64,000 nucleotides of DNA, from contig NZ_MUHA01000007.1 in NCBI RefSeq assembly GCF_002217355.1, positions 511,770 through 575,769 of the forward strand, written 5' to 3'. This document shows, one piece after another, positions 33,568-41,286 of this stretch. The position numbers were made by a program, and so were the translations under genes. The notes beneath the pieces were generated by a model. That model was not told where the DNA came from. It made no database searches and saw nothing but the letters and a program-made list of their open reading frames with translations. The stretch's first letter is position 1. Each line of letters starts with the position of its first letter. This DNA comes from Flavobacterium oncorhynchi (GTDB lineage: Bacteria > Bacteroidota > Bacteroidia > Flavobacteriales > Flavobacteriaceae).

Positions 33568-34074
33568 TTACAGCTTAATCTCAAACAAGCTAAAAGAACC
33601 TTCTTTATAATGTTCGGGTAATTCGCTTGTCCATTCGATAGCGCTGATTCCTTTGTAGGTAAAACCACAGCTGGTATAATATTTATTTATTCTCTCGTTG
33701 CCGCTGTGTGTATCAAGTCTAATATATTCTTTGCCGTTTTCTTTGGCATATTCCTTAGTCCAGTCAATGATTTTTTTAACGTATGATTGTCCTCTAAATC
33801 TTGGGTTTGTAGCAATACGATGCAAATAAACTGCGGGATCTGCACTGGCTTCTTTCCAGATAATTAAATCGTTAAAAGTTAGTACAAATGTACAAGCAAC
33901 TTCGTCTCCTTCTTTGATTATAAAATGACGATTTTCGGCAATTTCTTTTTCTATTAATGATCTTTCAAAACCTCTCCAGCTTTTATTATTTACTGTTTTT
34001 TGGTAAGATGTAGCTTCGTTGTAAATATCGAAAACAGCATCGATATCTTCATTTGTAGTTTTAAAAAATTCCAT
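33568..34074 (-). CDS. GNAT-family N-acetyltransferase
   Basis: A 168-residue acetyltransferase. The N-terminus MEFFKTTNEDIDAVFDIYNEA is the first strand and helix. ATNPRFRGQSYVKKIIDWTKEYAKENG is the acetyl-CoA-binding motif A (R-x-x-G-x-A-like QSYVKKII), and HSGNERINKYYTSCGFTYKGIS is motif B with NxxxxxYYxxxGF. It transfers acetyl from acetyl-CoA to an amine or peptide; the substrate is not deducible. A TACCTTTG promoter-like box lies at 34108-34115. It is the next gene after the tRNA terminator and converges on it. Confidence 0.9.
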   Translation of the reverse strand: MEFFKTTNEDIDAVFDIYNEATSYQKTVNNKSWRGFERSLIEKEIAENRHFIIKEGDEVACTFVLTFNDLIIWKEASADPAVYLHRIATNPRFRGQSYVKKIIDWTKEYAKENGKEYIRLDTHSGNERINKYYTSCGFTYKGISAIEWTSELPEHYKEGSFSLFEIKL

Positions 34075-34147
34075 TATTAGGTTTTGTTCTATAAATTAAT
34101 GAATCTTCAAAGGTAAATTTTTCAATTGCTCTGAATAGGCGAAAACC

Positions 34148-35113
34148 TTAATTTATGTTTTTTTTATCAGAGTTCAGCCAGACTACATTTTGCTCTGAGT
34201 TATGATCCTGACCAATAATATCTTTGTACAATTCTGGTCTTCTAGCTTTTATGTAACGATTTCCTCCTGCCTGAATACATTTTTCTGGGGTAAGTACCGC
34301 AGTTGCAAAAGAATCATCAAAAGTGCGGCATTCTGCCAGAATATCTCCAAAAGGGTCAATAATCATAGAACAACCATTTTTTAGTTGATCATCATCCATG
34401 CCAATTGGGTTTGAAAATACAGCATAAATCGCATTATCATAAGCTCTTGCGGGGAGCCATTTCATTAACCAGTCTCGACCTTTCATTCCGTCAAATTCTA
34501 AACGTAAAGAAGTTGGGTCAGCTTCGCGGTTTTCCCAAAGCTGAGGTGCTACAAAACCAGCGCCAGGTCGGGTAGAAGGAGTACACATGGTTACGTGAGG
34601 CATAAAGATAATATCGGCGCCCAAAAGTTTTGTTGCGCGTACATTTTCTATAATATTATTGTCGTAACAAATTAAAATGCCGCATTTCCAGCCTTCAATT
34701 TCAAAAATACAATAACGATCTCCTGCTGTTAAATACGGATTTATAAATGGATGCAGTTTTCGATATTTGGCCACTAATCCATTTTTATCTACACAGACGT
34801 AAGCTTTGAATAAATTGTCGTTTTCGTCTTTTTCAAAAAGTCCGGCCAAAATTACAATGTTGTTGTTTGCAGCAATTTCAATCAATTTTAAAATGCTTTC
34901 TCCACTCGGAATCGCTTCTGCCAAGTCTAACATCTGTTCTTTTGATAAATTCCTTGCAAATGTATATCCGGTTATAGAACATTCGTGAAACGAAATTACA
35001 TCACAGTCTTCGGCAGATGCTTTTTGAGAAAGTTTTTCGATTACAGATAAATTATAGTTTTTGTCGCCGCTTTTGTTTTCGAATTGTGCTGTGGCTATTT
35101 TTAAATTTTTCAT
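34148..35113 (-). CDS. Carbon-nitrogen hydrolase (nitrilase superfamily), likely amidohydrolase
   Basis: The 321-residue enzyme has the nitrilase Glu-Lys-Cys triad regions in order. SFHECSITGYTF holds the catalytic Glu, AKYRKLHPFINPYLTAG the Lys, and GILICYDNNIIENVRATKLLGADIIFMP the Cys in CYD. It hydrolyses C-N bonds in amides, nitriles or ureido compounds. Length fits amidases or beta-ureidopropionase-like members. It lies between a GNAT gene and an AraC regulator transcribed in the same direction, so it may be part of a small catabolic or detoxification unit. A TATTTTTG box precedes it at 35136-35143. The substrate is unknown. Confidence 0.9.
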   Translation of the reverse strand: MKNLKIATAQFENKSGDKNYNLSVIEKLSQKASAEDCDVISFHECSITGYTFARNLSKEQMLDLAEAIPSGESILKLIEIAANNNIVILAGLFEKDENDNLFKAYVCVDKNGLVAKYRKLHPFINPYLTAGDRYCIFEIEGWKCGILICYDNNIIENVRATKLLGADIIFMPHVTMCTPSTRPGAGFVAPQLWENREADPTSLRLEFDGMKGRDWLMKWLPARAYDNAIYAVFSNPIGMDDDQLKNGCSMIIDPFGDILAECRTFDDSFATAVLTPEKCIQAGGNRYIKARRPELYKDIIGQDHNSEQNVVWLNSDKKNIN

Positions 35114-35182
35114 ATTATGCGCTATTAATTTTAGTCAAAAATAGCGACATTAATATTTTAGAAATTGTACAAAACCGACATT

Positions 35183-36034
35183 TTAAAATGACAAAGGCGG
35201 AAATCTTTTTATAAGATTGTTGGTTAATTTTCCGCTGTTGCAGATGTATTCAGTTGGAGTTATTCCGGTATGTTTTTTAAACTCTTTTATTAAATGCGAT
35301 TGATCTGAAAATCCAGCATCATAACAAATGGTTGTCAAGTTGGTTTTATCCGTTTTGTCTTTTAATAATTTTAGAAAATGATGTAACCTTAGCACATTGC
35401 CAAATTTTTTCGGATTCAATCCGATACATTCTTTGAACTTTCTTTCAAGATGTCTTTCTGTGTAACCGGTATGTTTGACCAATTGTTTTATTGTAAAATG
35501 CCCTTTATTGGTGGTAATAAAGTTTATAGAATGATCTATTAATAATTGATTTGAAGCTGTTTTGGTGGCGATTAATGATTTAAAAAAAGAATTAAGCAGT
35601 TCAACTCGCATTTGATTGTTTTGTTGAAACAGGCTCTCCTGAAGCTCTGCAGCTTTTTTTCCAAAAACATCTTCGACAGGAATAATAGAATCGTGAAATT
35701 CATTGGCAGGAATTCCTAATAGTTGATGTATTCCGTTGGGCTGAAAAACAATAATTATCAGCGTAATTTCATTTTCAGAATAAAGGTCTTTATAACCGTT
35801 AAGTTGTCCGTATAAAAAAGAAGACGGCAGATAATCTTTTACCTCATATTTATTAATTCCCGAAATGAGTTTGCTTTTTAGAGAAAATACAAGTCCGGTA
35901 TTTCCGTCTGAAAATAAGCGAAATTTTTGCACCGCAGTTTCGGCATTATCTAAAAAAAGATAATGCTTGATATAGGGAGAGAGCTCTTTTTGTGGTGAAA
36001 CTTGCATAATCTCGTTTTTAATCTGCTTTTTCAA
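35183..36034 (-). CDS. AraC-family regulator
   Basis: A 283-residue regulator. The C-terminal AraC double HTH is at about 185-275 (FTIKQLVKHTGYTERHLERKFKECIGLNPKKFGNVLRLHHFLKLL, then TICYDAGFSDQSHLIKEFKKHTGITPTEY), with the second helix pattern AGFSDQSHLIKEFK being diagnostic. The N-terminal 150 residues look like an effector or DUF6597-type sensor domain (SPYIKHYLFLDNAETAVQKFRLFSDG). It probably controls the adjacent nitrilase-like gene, 69 bases downstream, or itself. Effector not readable. Confidence 0.92.
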   Translation of the reverse strand: MKKQIKNEIMQVSPQKELSPYIKHYLFLDNAETAVQKFRLFSDGNTGLVFSLKSKLISGINKYEVKDYLPSSFLYGQLNGYKDLYSENEITLIIIVFQPNGIHQLLGIPANEFHDSIIPVEDVFGKKAAELQESLFQQNNQMRVELLNSFFKSLIATKTASNQLLIDHSINFITTNKGHFTIKQLVKHTGYTERHLERKFKECIGLNPKKFGNVLRLHHFLKLLKDKTDKTNLTTICYDAGFSDQSHLIKEFKKHTGITPTEYICNSGKLTNNLIKRFPPLSF

Positions 36035-36072
36035 GACAGTTTAATTTCTTCAAACGGCAGTTTTTATAGTAG

Positions 36073-36130
36073 AAAAAAAATCCAATAACTTATCTGTTGT
36101 TGAAACAGTTTTGGTTATTGGATTTTTTTT
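36073..36130 (-). terminator. Terminator downstream of the DUF3050 gene
   Basis: AAAAATCCAATAAC and GTTATTGGATTTTT arms (36076-36089 and 36114-36127) with T-runs on both strands. The loop has an inner AACTTATCTGTT / GAAACAGTT pairing. Confidence 0.88.
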
Positions 36131-36160
36131 TAAAACAGTTACTTTAAATAACTTATTTTT

Positions 36161-36943
36161 TTAGACCATTTCAGTCTTCATCAGAATTTCTTCCTCGATA
36201 GCGTTCCAAAGTCCAATTCGTTTTTCTAAAGCTAAGATTGAAACTTCTTCAACTTCTTTCCATTTTTGTGCATCATCTTCACATAAATCTGTGATCATCT
36301 GCATTGCCATTGGTCCGTGTTCGTCAGCATCAAGTTCAATATGGCGTTCGAAATAATAAACAAGTTTGCTTAAATCAGTATCAGGAAAGTTTTTTTGGAA
36401 GTTTTTGAGGATTTCGGTAAACATACTCGGAATCAAATCTTCTCTTCCAAAAGTAAAAGCAGCAGCAATTTGATGCGGTTTACCTTCTTCAATAACTCTA
36501 AAAGTAAAATCTAAGAAAGATTTTATTTCAGGATGAACAGAACTTTGTTTTATGGCAACAAAAATATTATGGAGTGAATTTACTTCATTCAAAAATTTAG
36601 TAATTTCAGTTGTATCTGCACCGCAGTCTTCCATTGCTTCAAGATACATTTCATAGTGACTTTGTCTTCTGCCGTCTATGCTTAAGTCTGTTTCTTCTGC
36701 TAAAACAATTTCATTGATTAGATATCTTGTTTCAGGGTTTTTGGTAGCAAACCAAGGCGTTGTTGTGCAGGTAAGTTTGGCTTGTAAAGCTTTTAATAAA
36801 GACATAAAGTCCCATACAGCAAAAACATGATTTTCTAAGAAAGTATGCAGATCATCAATGCTGTGTATTTTGTTGTATAAAGAATGTTTTAAAAGCTGCT
36901 CTTTTTGAGGTTGAATGCTATTGTGTATAGTTTCAATATTCAT
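36161..36943 (-). CDS. DUF3050 protein (heme-oxygenase-like di-iron fold)
   Basis: The 260-residue helical protein starts MNIETIHNSIQPQKEQLLKHSLY and includes NHVFAVWDFMSLLKALQ, CTTTPWFATKNPETRYLINEIVLAEETD, HYEMYLEAMEDCGAD and HIELDADEHGPMAMQM. These are the conserved Glu/His/Asp blocks of the DUF3050 family. The EIVLAEE, HYEMY and DADEHG residues are positioned like metal ligands of heme-oxygenase-like di-iron oxidases, but the reaction is not established from this sequence. A TATCTTTG box is at 36960-36967 upstream. It lies between an AraC regulator and an acyl-CoA dehydrogenase gene in the same direction. Confidence 0.87.
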   Translation of the reverse strand: MNIETIHNSIQPQKEQLLKHSLYNKIHSIDDLHTFLENHVFAVWDFMSLLKALQAKLTCTTTPWFATKNPETRYLINEIVLAEETDLSIDGRRQSHYEMYLEAMEDCGADTTEITKFLNEVNSLHNIFVAIKQSSVHPEIKSFLDFTFRVIEEGKPHQIAAAFTFGREDLIPSMFTEILKNFQKNFPDTDLSKLVYYFERHIELDADEHGPMAMQMITDLCEDDAQKWKEVEEVSILALEKRIGLWNAIEEEILMKTEMV

Positions 36944-37030
36944 GTACGAAAATTTTATACAAAGATAAAAAGCTTCCTGGTAAGAAGAAGCCTTTTAAAT
37001 TGATTTTGTGTATAATTTAATAGTTGTTTA

Positions 37031-38209
37031 TTATTTAAATGCCGAAATCCCAGTTACATCCATTCCAGTTATTAGTAAATGAATGTCATGAGTTCCTTCA
37101 TAAGTAATAACACTTTCAAGATTCATCATATGGCGCATAATTGAGTATTCGCCCGTAATTCCCATTCCGCCCAGCATTTGTCTGGCTTCACGGGCAATTT
37201 GAATCGCCATATTGACATTGTTGCGTTTTGCCATCGAAATTTGTGCTGTCGTCGCTTTCCCTTCGTTTCTTAAAACTCCTAAACGCCAAGTCAATAATTG
37301 CGCTTTTGTAATTTCGGTAATCATTTCGGCTAGTTTTTTCTGCTGTAATTGCGTTCCTCCAATTGGTTTTCCAAACTGGATTCTTTCTTTAGCATATCGT
37401 AAAGCTGTATCATAACAATCCATTGCCGCTCCAATTGCTCCCCATGCAATTCCGTATCGGGCAGAATCTAAACAGCCAAGCGGTGCGCCCAAACCAGATT
37501 TGTTTGGTAAAAGATTTTCTTTTGGCACTTTTACATTATCAAAAATCAATTCACCAGTCGAAGAGGCGCGAAGTGACCATTTATTATGAGTTTCAGGAGT
37601 TGTAAAACCTTCCATACCACGTTCTACAATTAAACCATGAATACGGCCTTCTTCATTTTTTGCCCAAACAATTGCAATGTCAGCAAAAGGGGCATTAGAA
37701 ATCCACATTTTGGCACCATTTAAAAGATAATGGTCACCCATATCTTTAAAATTGGTAATCATGCTTCCAGGATCAGATCCATGATCTGGTTCGGTTAAAC
37801 CAAAACATCCTATATATTCTCCTGTTGCCAGTTTTGGTAAAAACCTCATTCGCTGCTCTTCATTTCCATACTTCCAAATAGGATACATTACTAATGAAGA
37901 TTGAACAGATGATGTAGATCTTACTCCAGAATCACCTCGTTCTATTTCCTGCATAATTAAACCATACGAAATTTGGTCTAAACCTGCACCTCCATATTCT
38001 ACTGGAATATAAGGTCCAAATCCGCCAATTTCTCCCAGTCCTTTTATGATCTGTTTTGGGAATTCTGCTTTTTGAGCAAACTCCTCAATAATAGGGGAAA
38101 CTTCTCTTTTAACCCATGCACGTGCAGACTCTCTCACTAATTTGTGTTCGTCTGTTAATAAATCATCAAGATTGTAATAATCTGGAGCTTGAAATAAATC
38201 TGGTTTCAT
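37031..38209 (-). CDS. Acyl-CoA dehydrogenase, glutaryl-CoA dehydrogenase-like
   Basis: A 392-residue FAD enzyme. It has the family blocks ECF-style N-domain, GCFGLTEPDHGSDPGSM (residues near FAD), YLLNGAKMWISNAPFADI, FDNVKVPKENLLP, and TYEGTHDIHLLITG with catalytic base Glu371. The TYEGT-x-x-IH pattern and SSTSSVQ-like stretch (RSTSSVQSSLV) match glutaryl-CoA dehydrogenase, which oxidatively decarboxylates glutaryl-CoA to crotonyl-CoA in lysine/tryptophan breakdown. Other short-chain acyl-CoA dehydrogenases are possible. A promoter-like TAAATTTG box is at 38230-38237. Confidence 0.9.
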   Translation of the reverse strand: MKPDLFQAPDYYNLDDLLTDEHKLVRESARAWVKREVSPIIEEFAQKAEFPKQIIKGLGEIGGFGPYIPVEYGGAGLDQISYGLIMQEIERGDSGVRSTSSVQSSLVMYPIWKYGNEEQRMRFLPKLATGEYIGCFGLTEPDHGSDPGSMITNFKDMGDHYLLNGAKMWISNAPFADIAIVWAKNEEGRIHGLIVERGMEGFTTPETHNKWSLRASSTGELIFDNVKVPKENLLPNKSGLGAPLGCLDSARYGIAWGAIGAAMDCYDTALRYAKERIQFGKPIGGTQLQQKKLAEMITEITKAQLLTWRLGVLRNEGKATTAQISMAKRNNVNMAIQIAREARQMLGGMGITGEYSIMRHMMNLESVITYEGTHDIHLLITGMDVTGISAFK

Positions 38210-38376
38210 TTTTGTATAGTTTTACTAAACAAATTTACGCAATATAAATATAACAAAATGAAGTAAAATTGTTATATTTACAAGTATTAGTTATAAAATA
38301 ATCACAAATAAGGCAAATTATTTTTAGTTTATTGATAATTTATAACCTAATTTTGAGATTCCAAAACATAAAATGA

Positions 38377-40140
38377 ATGAGGCTGATCATCTCTTTTCTA
38401 CTTCTTTTTGTTCTTAATAGTGCATTTGCTCAAGAGTCAACTGTAATGAACGAGAAGGAGTATTTATTATTACAAGAAAAAATTCGACTAAATTTCAATG
38501 CAAATGTCGACAGTGCTCTTGTATATGCTTCACAAATGGCAAGATCAAAAAATTATAAACATTTGGCTTTTGCAAATGGATCGATGACTGCTATGTTTCA
38601 GCTTAAGGGTGATTCAAAAAAATCTAAGGAAAGTTATAAAGCAGCTTTACAATATTTAGAAAAGATACCAGATTCGAAAGAAAAGACGCAGCTCAAATCT
38701 TATATCTATAATTATGGAGGACTTGCTGAGACCTATCGAGGTAATTATGGAAAAGCTTTAGAAATTTACCAAGAAGGAATGAAGTTGTCTTTACAAATTA
38801 ATGATGTAAAACAACTGGTTAAGTTCAAGATGAATATTGCTTTAGTAAATGAGGCTGTAGGAAATTATCAATTATCAATTAAAAATGTAAAGCAAATTGA
38901 TCGCTTTGTTGATGCAAATGAAAGTGTTTTTACTAAAGATCAATTTTTAAATCTAAAAAGTAATGTTAATCGGAGTTTGGCGAGTTCCTATGAAAGCTAC
39001 TTTATGAAAAATTCAAGTAAAAGACATTTGCTTGATTCTGCCGAATATTACTATAAAAAAACGATAAATTATTCTCAAAATTTTGCTTCTAATAAAATAG
39101 TAGCAAAACTAAGTTTAGGGAATGTCTACAATTGGAAAGGCGATTATAAAAATGCGGAAAAAACATATTATGATGTTGTCTTTCTATCCAGTCAAAATAA
39201 TCAGAAAGACATATTGTGTGTCGCCAATTATAATTTAGGCGATATTTATTTTACAACTAAAAAGTACGATAAAGCATTGGTTTTTTTCAAAAAATGTGAT
39301 TCGATTTCTGCAATTACGAATGCTAATGCTATTGATTATTTAAAATCGAATTATTACCAAGCAAAAATTTACAATATTCAAAATAAACCAGAACTTGCTT
39401 ATAAGCACTCAAGGATTTATTTGGATAATTATGAGAAGTTTGAGGAAAAGTTAAGTGCTGAAGCTTTAGAAGTTAACTATAAACAAGGAGTACACAATCT
39501 TACTGATGAGATGGTTACTATTGAAGAAAGGTATAAAAATGAAGTTCTGATAAATAGAGGCCTTAAGATTTTTTATGTATTAGTATTTGTAAGTGTCGTA
39601 TTCTTATTAATTAAAAATATTAGAGATAAAAATAAGGCGCATAAAAAAATGAATGCTTTAATTGAGGAATTTAAAGCAAATATCGAGAAGAAAAATAACA
39701 ATGAATTACTTGAGCCACAGCCAGAAATAGAAGAAGAAGTTCTAGAATTGGAAGAAGCACAACTCAAAAAAGAAAATATTCCTTTAAGTATTGACGAAGC
39801 TAAAGAAAACAAAATTGTTGAAAAATTATTGGCTCTCGAGAGTAAATTAGAGTACTTAAATGCCGATTTTACATTGCCTTATGTAGCTAAGAAAATAAAA
39901 ACAAATACAACTTATTTGTCTTATGTAGTTAATAAACGATTTGGTAAATCATTTGGGGAATATTCGAACGAGTTGAAGATTAATTATGTAATTAATGAAA
40001 TGATTACCAATCATATGTATCGAAAGTATTCTACACAGGCTATTGCAGAAAGTGTTGGCTTTAAAAATGCTGTTTCTTTTGCTAAATCATTTCGCAAAAG
40101 AACTGGAGTATCTCCAGCTCAGTTTGCGAATAATATTTAG
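38377..40140 (+). CDS. TPR-transmembrane-AraC regulator
   Basis: The 587-residue protein has a signal peptide (MRLIISFLLLFVLNSAFAQ), a long run of TPR-like helices in the periplasm (about 30-385), one TM helix (about 392-412, FYVLVFVSVVFLLIK), an acidic coiled linker (EIEEEVLELEEAQ), and a cytoplasmic AraC-type HTH at about 480-587 (YVAKKIKTNTTYLSYVVNKRFGKSFGEYSNELKIN, SVGFKNAVSFAKSFRKRTGVSPAQFA). This layout is a one-component membrane sensor common in Bacteroidetes. It sits directly beside the peptide export island and converges on the Cys-free precursor genes. It may regulate them, which is an inference from position only. Confidence 0.88.
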   Translation: MRLIISFLLLFVLNSAFAQESTVMNEKEYLLLQEKIRLNFNANVDSALVYASQMARSKNYKHLAFANGSMTAMFQLKGDSKKSKESYKAALQYLEKIPDSKEKTQLKSYIYNYGGLAETYRGNYGKALEIYQEGMKLSLQINDVKQLVKFKMNIALVNEAVGNYQLSIKNVKQIDRFVDANESVFTKDQFLNLKSNVNRSLASSYESYFMKNSSKRHLLDSAEYYYKKTINYSQNFASNKIVAKLSLGNVYNWKGDYKNAEKTYYDVVFLSSQNNQKDILCVANYNLGDIYFTTKKYDKALVFFKKCDSISAITNANAIDYLKSNYYQAKIYNIQNKPELAYKHSRIYLDNYEKFEEKLSAEALEVNYKQGVHNLTDEMVTIEERYKNEVLINRGLKIFYVLVFVSVVFLLIKNIRDKNKAHKKMNALIEEFKANIEKKNNNELLEPQPEIEEEVLELEEAQLKKENIPLSIDEAKENKIVEKLLALESKLEYLNADFTLPYVAKKIKTNTTYLSYVVNKRFGKSFGEYSNELKINYVINEMITNHMYRKYSTQAIAESVGFKNAVSFAKSFRKRTGVSPAQFANNI

Positions 40141-40180
40141 TGAGATAGTTACTCAGAGTAACATTTCTAGGAATCAAATT

Positions 40181-40336
40181 TTAATTAGCGCCTCCTAAAC
40201 CTCCTTTTCCAGGATCAACAGGAGTTGGAGGAGTTTCATCCGTATTATTATCGTCCCCTCCTCGTACCATTTGTTGTTGTTGTTTTGATAATTCTTTTCC
40301 TTGAAAATCTTCGAATTTTAATTTTTGATTTGACAT
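40181..40336 (-). CDS. Double-glycine leader peptide A (51 aa), Cys-free, PGKGGLGG core
   Basis: The start is the ATG complement at 40334-40336. The peptide begins MSNQKLKFEDFQGKELS and has a GG leader end (MVRGG, residues 23-27). The remaining 24 residues form an acidic, Pro-rich core ending VDPGKGGLGGAN. The leader is shared almost exactly with peptide B and closely with C. No Cys is present. It is likely exported after GG cleavage by a C39 transporter, presumably the one at 44770. No modification enzyme (lanthionine synthetase, radical SAM) is visible, so an unmodified or differently matured peptide is expected. It was too short for ordinary gene finding, but repeated leader and core support it. 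Confidence 0.85.
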   Translation of the reverse strand: MSNQKLKFEDFQGKELSKQQQQMVRGGDDNNTDETPPTPVDPGKGGLGGAN

Positions 40337-40415
40337 GATTTGATATTTTTAGTGTTGTGGGTTTTAAAAGTGTAGTATTCTTGTTTTGAATAAAGGTGTG
40401 TTTTAAGAGAAGCTG

Positions 40416-40574
40416 TTAGTTTACTCCTCCTAATCCTCCTTTTCCAGGATCAACTGGCGGCGGCGGCGGAGTTACGTCGGTATCAGTATCGTCTCCTCCT
40501 CGTACCATTTTTTGTTGTTTTTTGGATAATTCTTTTCCTTGAAAATCTTCGAATTTTAATTTTTGATTTGACAT
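40416..40574 (-). CDS. Double-glycine leader peptide B (52 aa), Cys-free, PGKGGLGG core
   Basis: It begins MSNQKLKFEDFQGKELS, the same first 17 residues as peptide A, and has MVRGG at residues 23-27. The 25-residue core is DDTDTDVT followed by five Pro and VDPGKGGLGGVN. It differs from A mainly in the variable acidic/Pro linker, while the last 12 residues keep VDPGKGGLGG. The 5' flanks of A and B also match (TTTTTAGTGTTGTGGGTTTT), so the gene and its upstream region were duplicated together. Function unknown, probable secreted peptide. Confidence 0.85.
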   Translation of the reverse strand: MSNQKLKFEDFQGKELSKKQQKMVRGGDDTDTDVTPPPPPVDPGKGGLGGVN

Positions 40575-40655
40575 GTTTTAATGTTTTTAGTGTTGTGGGT
40601 TTTTAAAACAGGGGCAGGTTCTAATCAAGATTTGGAGTTTTTTTTAAGTTTTTTT

Positions 40656-40793
40656 TTAATTGGTACCTCCCAATCCTCCTTTTCCAGGGTCAATAGAAGA
40701 TGGTGTAATTCCTCCTCCTTTTACTATTTTTTGTTGTTTTTCAGATAATTTTTCTCCTTTAAAATCTTCTAGTTTTTGTTTCAGATTTGACAT
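40656..40793 (-). CDS. Double-glycine leader peptide C (45 aa), Cys-free, PGKGGLGG core
   Basis: A 45-residue paralogue: MSNLKQKLEDFKGEKLSEKQ, leader end IVKGG (residues 23-27), then a shorter core GITPSSIDPGKGGLGGTN. The nine residues DPGKGGLGG are identical in A, B and C although the upstream core differs, so this end is probably functional. Its upstream flank shares TTTTTAG and TCAAGATTTGGAGTTTTT with the B flank. Transcription of A, B and C could start upstream of this gene. It lies leftward of, and divergent from, the VKOR gene. Confidence 0.83.
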   Translation of the reverse strand: MSNLKQKLEDFKGEKLSEKQQKIVKGGGITPSSIDPGKGGLGGTN

Positions 40794-41286
40794 GATTTGG
40801 TGTTTTTAGGGTTGCTAATTTTTTAATAAATGCAGTAGGCCTTCTGTCAAGATTTGGAGTTTTTGGGTATCTTTTTTAGTTGAATGAATAACTCAATAAT
40901 TGTTTTCGCAGATCATTTGAAAGATTTTAAGGGCGGCAAATCTTCTTTTTTGAACCTTGTTTTTTTACAATTTTTGGATGCTTTTTTTACTCAGAAATCT
41001 TTAAAATTTAGTTTATGATTTGTTGCGTTTTTGCATTTTATGTTTTCTGATTTGTCAAAACTAGATAAAATGAGAAACCCTTGATCGAAATTAGGGTTTT
41101 GAGGTTTTTGAACTACTATTTTTATTTGTATCGTATTGATTTTTAGATAATTGAATGCTTCATTGTACTAGTTATAATTTATAAATTGTATGTAGTATAA
41201 TTGATAAAATGTGTGCTTTTAGGATTATTTTTTGAATAAAAACAGCAATATTTGTACTGTAATTATGATTTAAACCAGTCCAAAGG
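40794..41286. other. Non-coding spacer between the Cys-free peptide cluster and the VKOR gene
   Basis: No credible gene was found in these 493 bases. It holds TCAAGATTTGGAGTTTTT (a repeat of the sequence after 40625), a minus-strand TAGTTTTG box at 41056-41063, and a weak hairpin AAACCCT/AGGGTTT near 41075-41100. It probably contains the divergent promoters. Confidence 0.5.
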
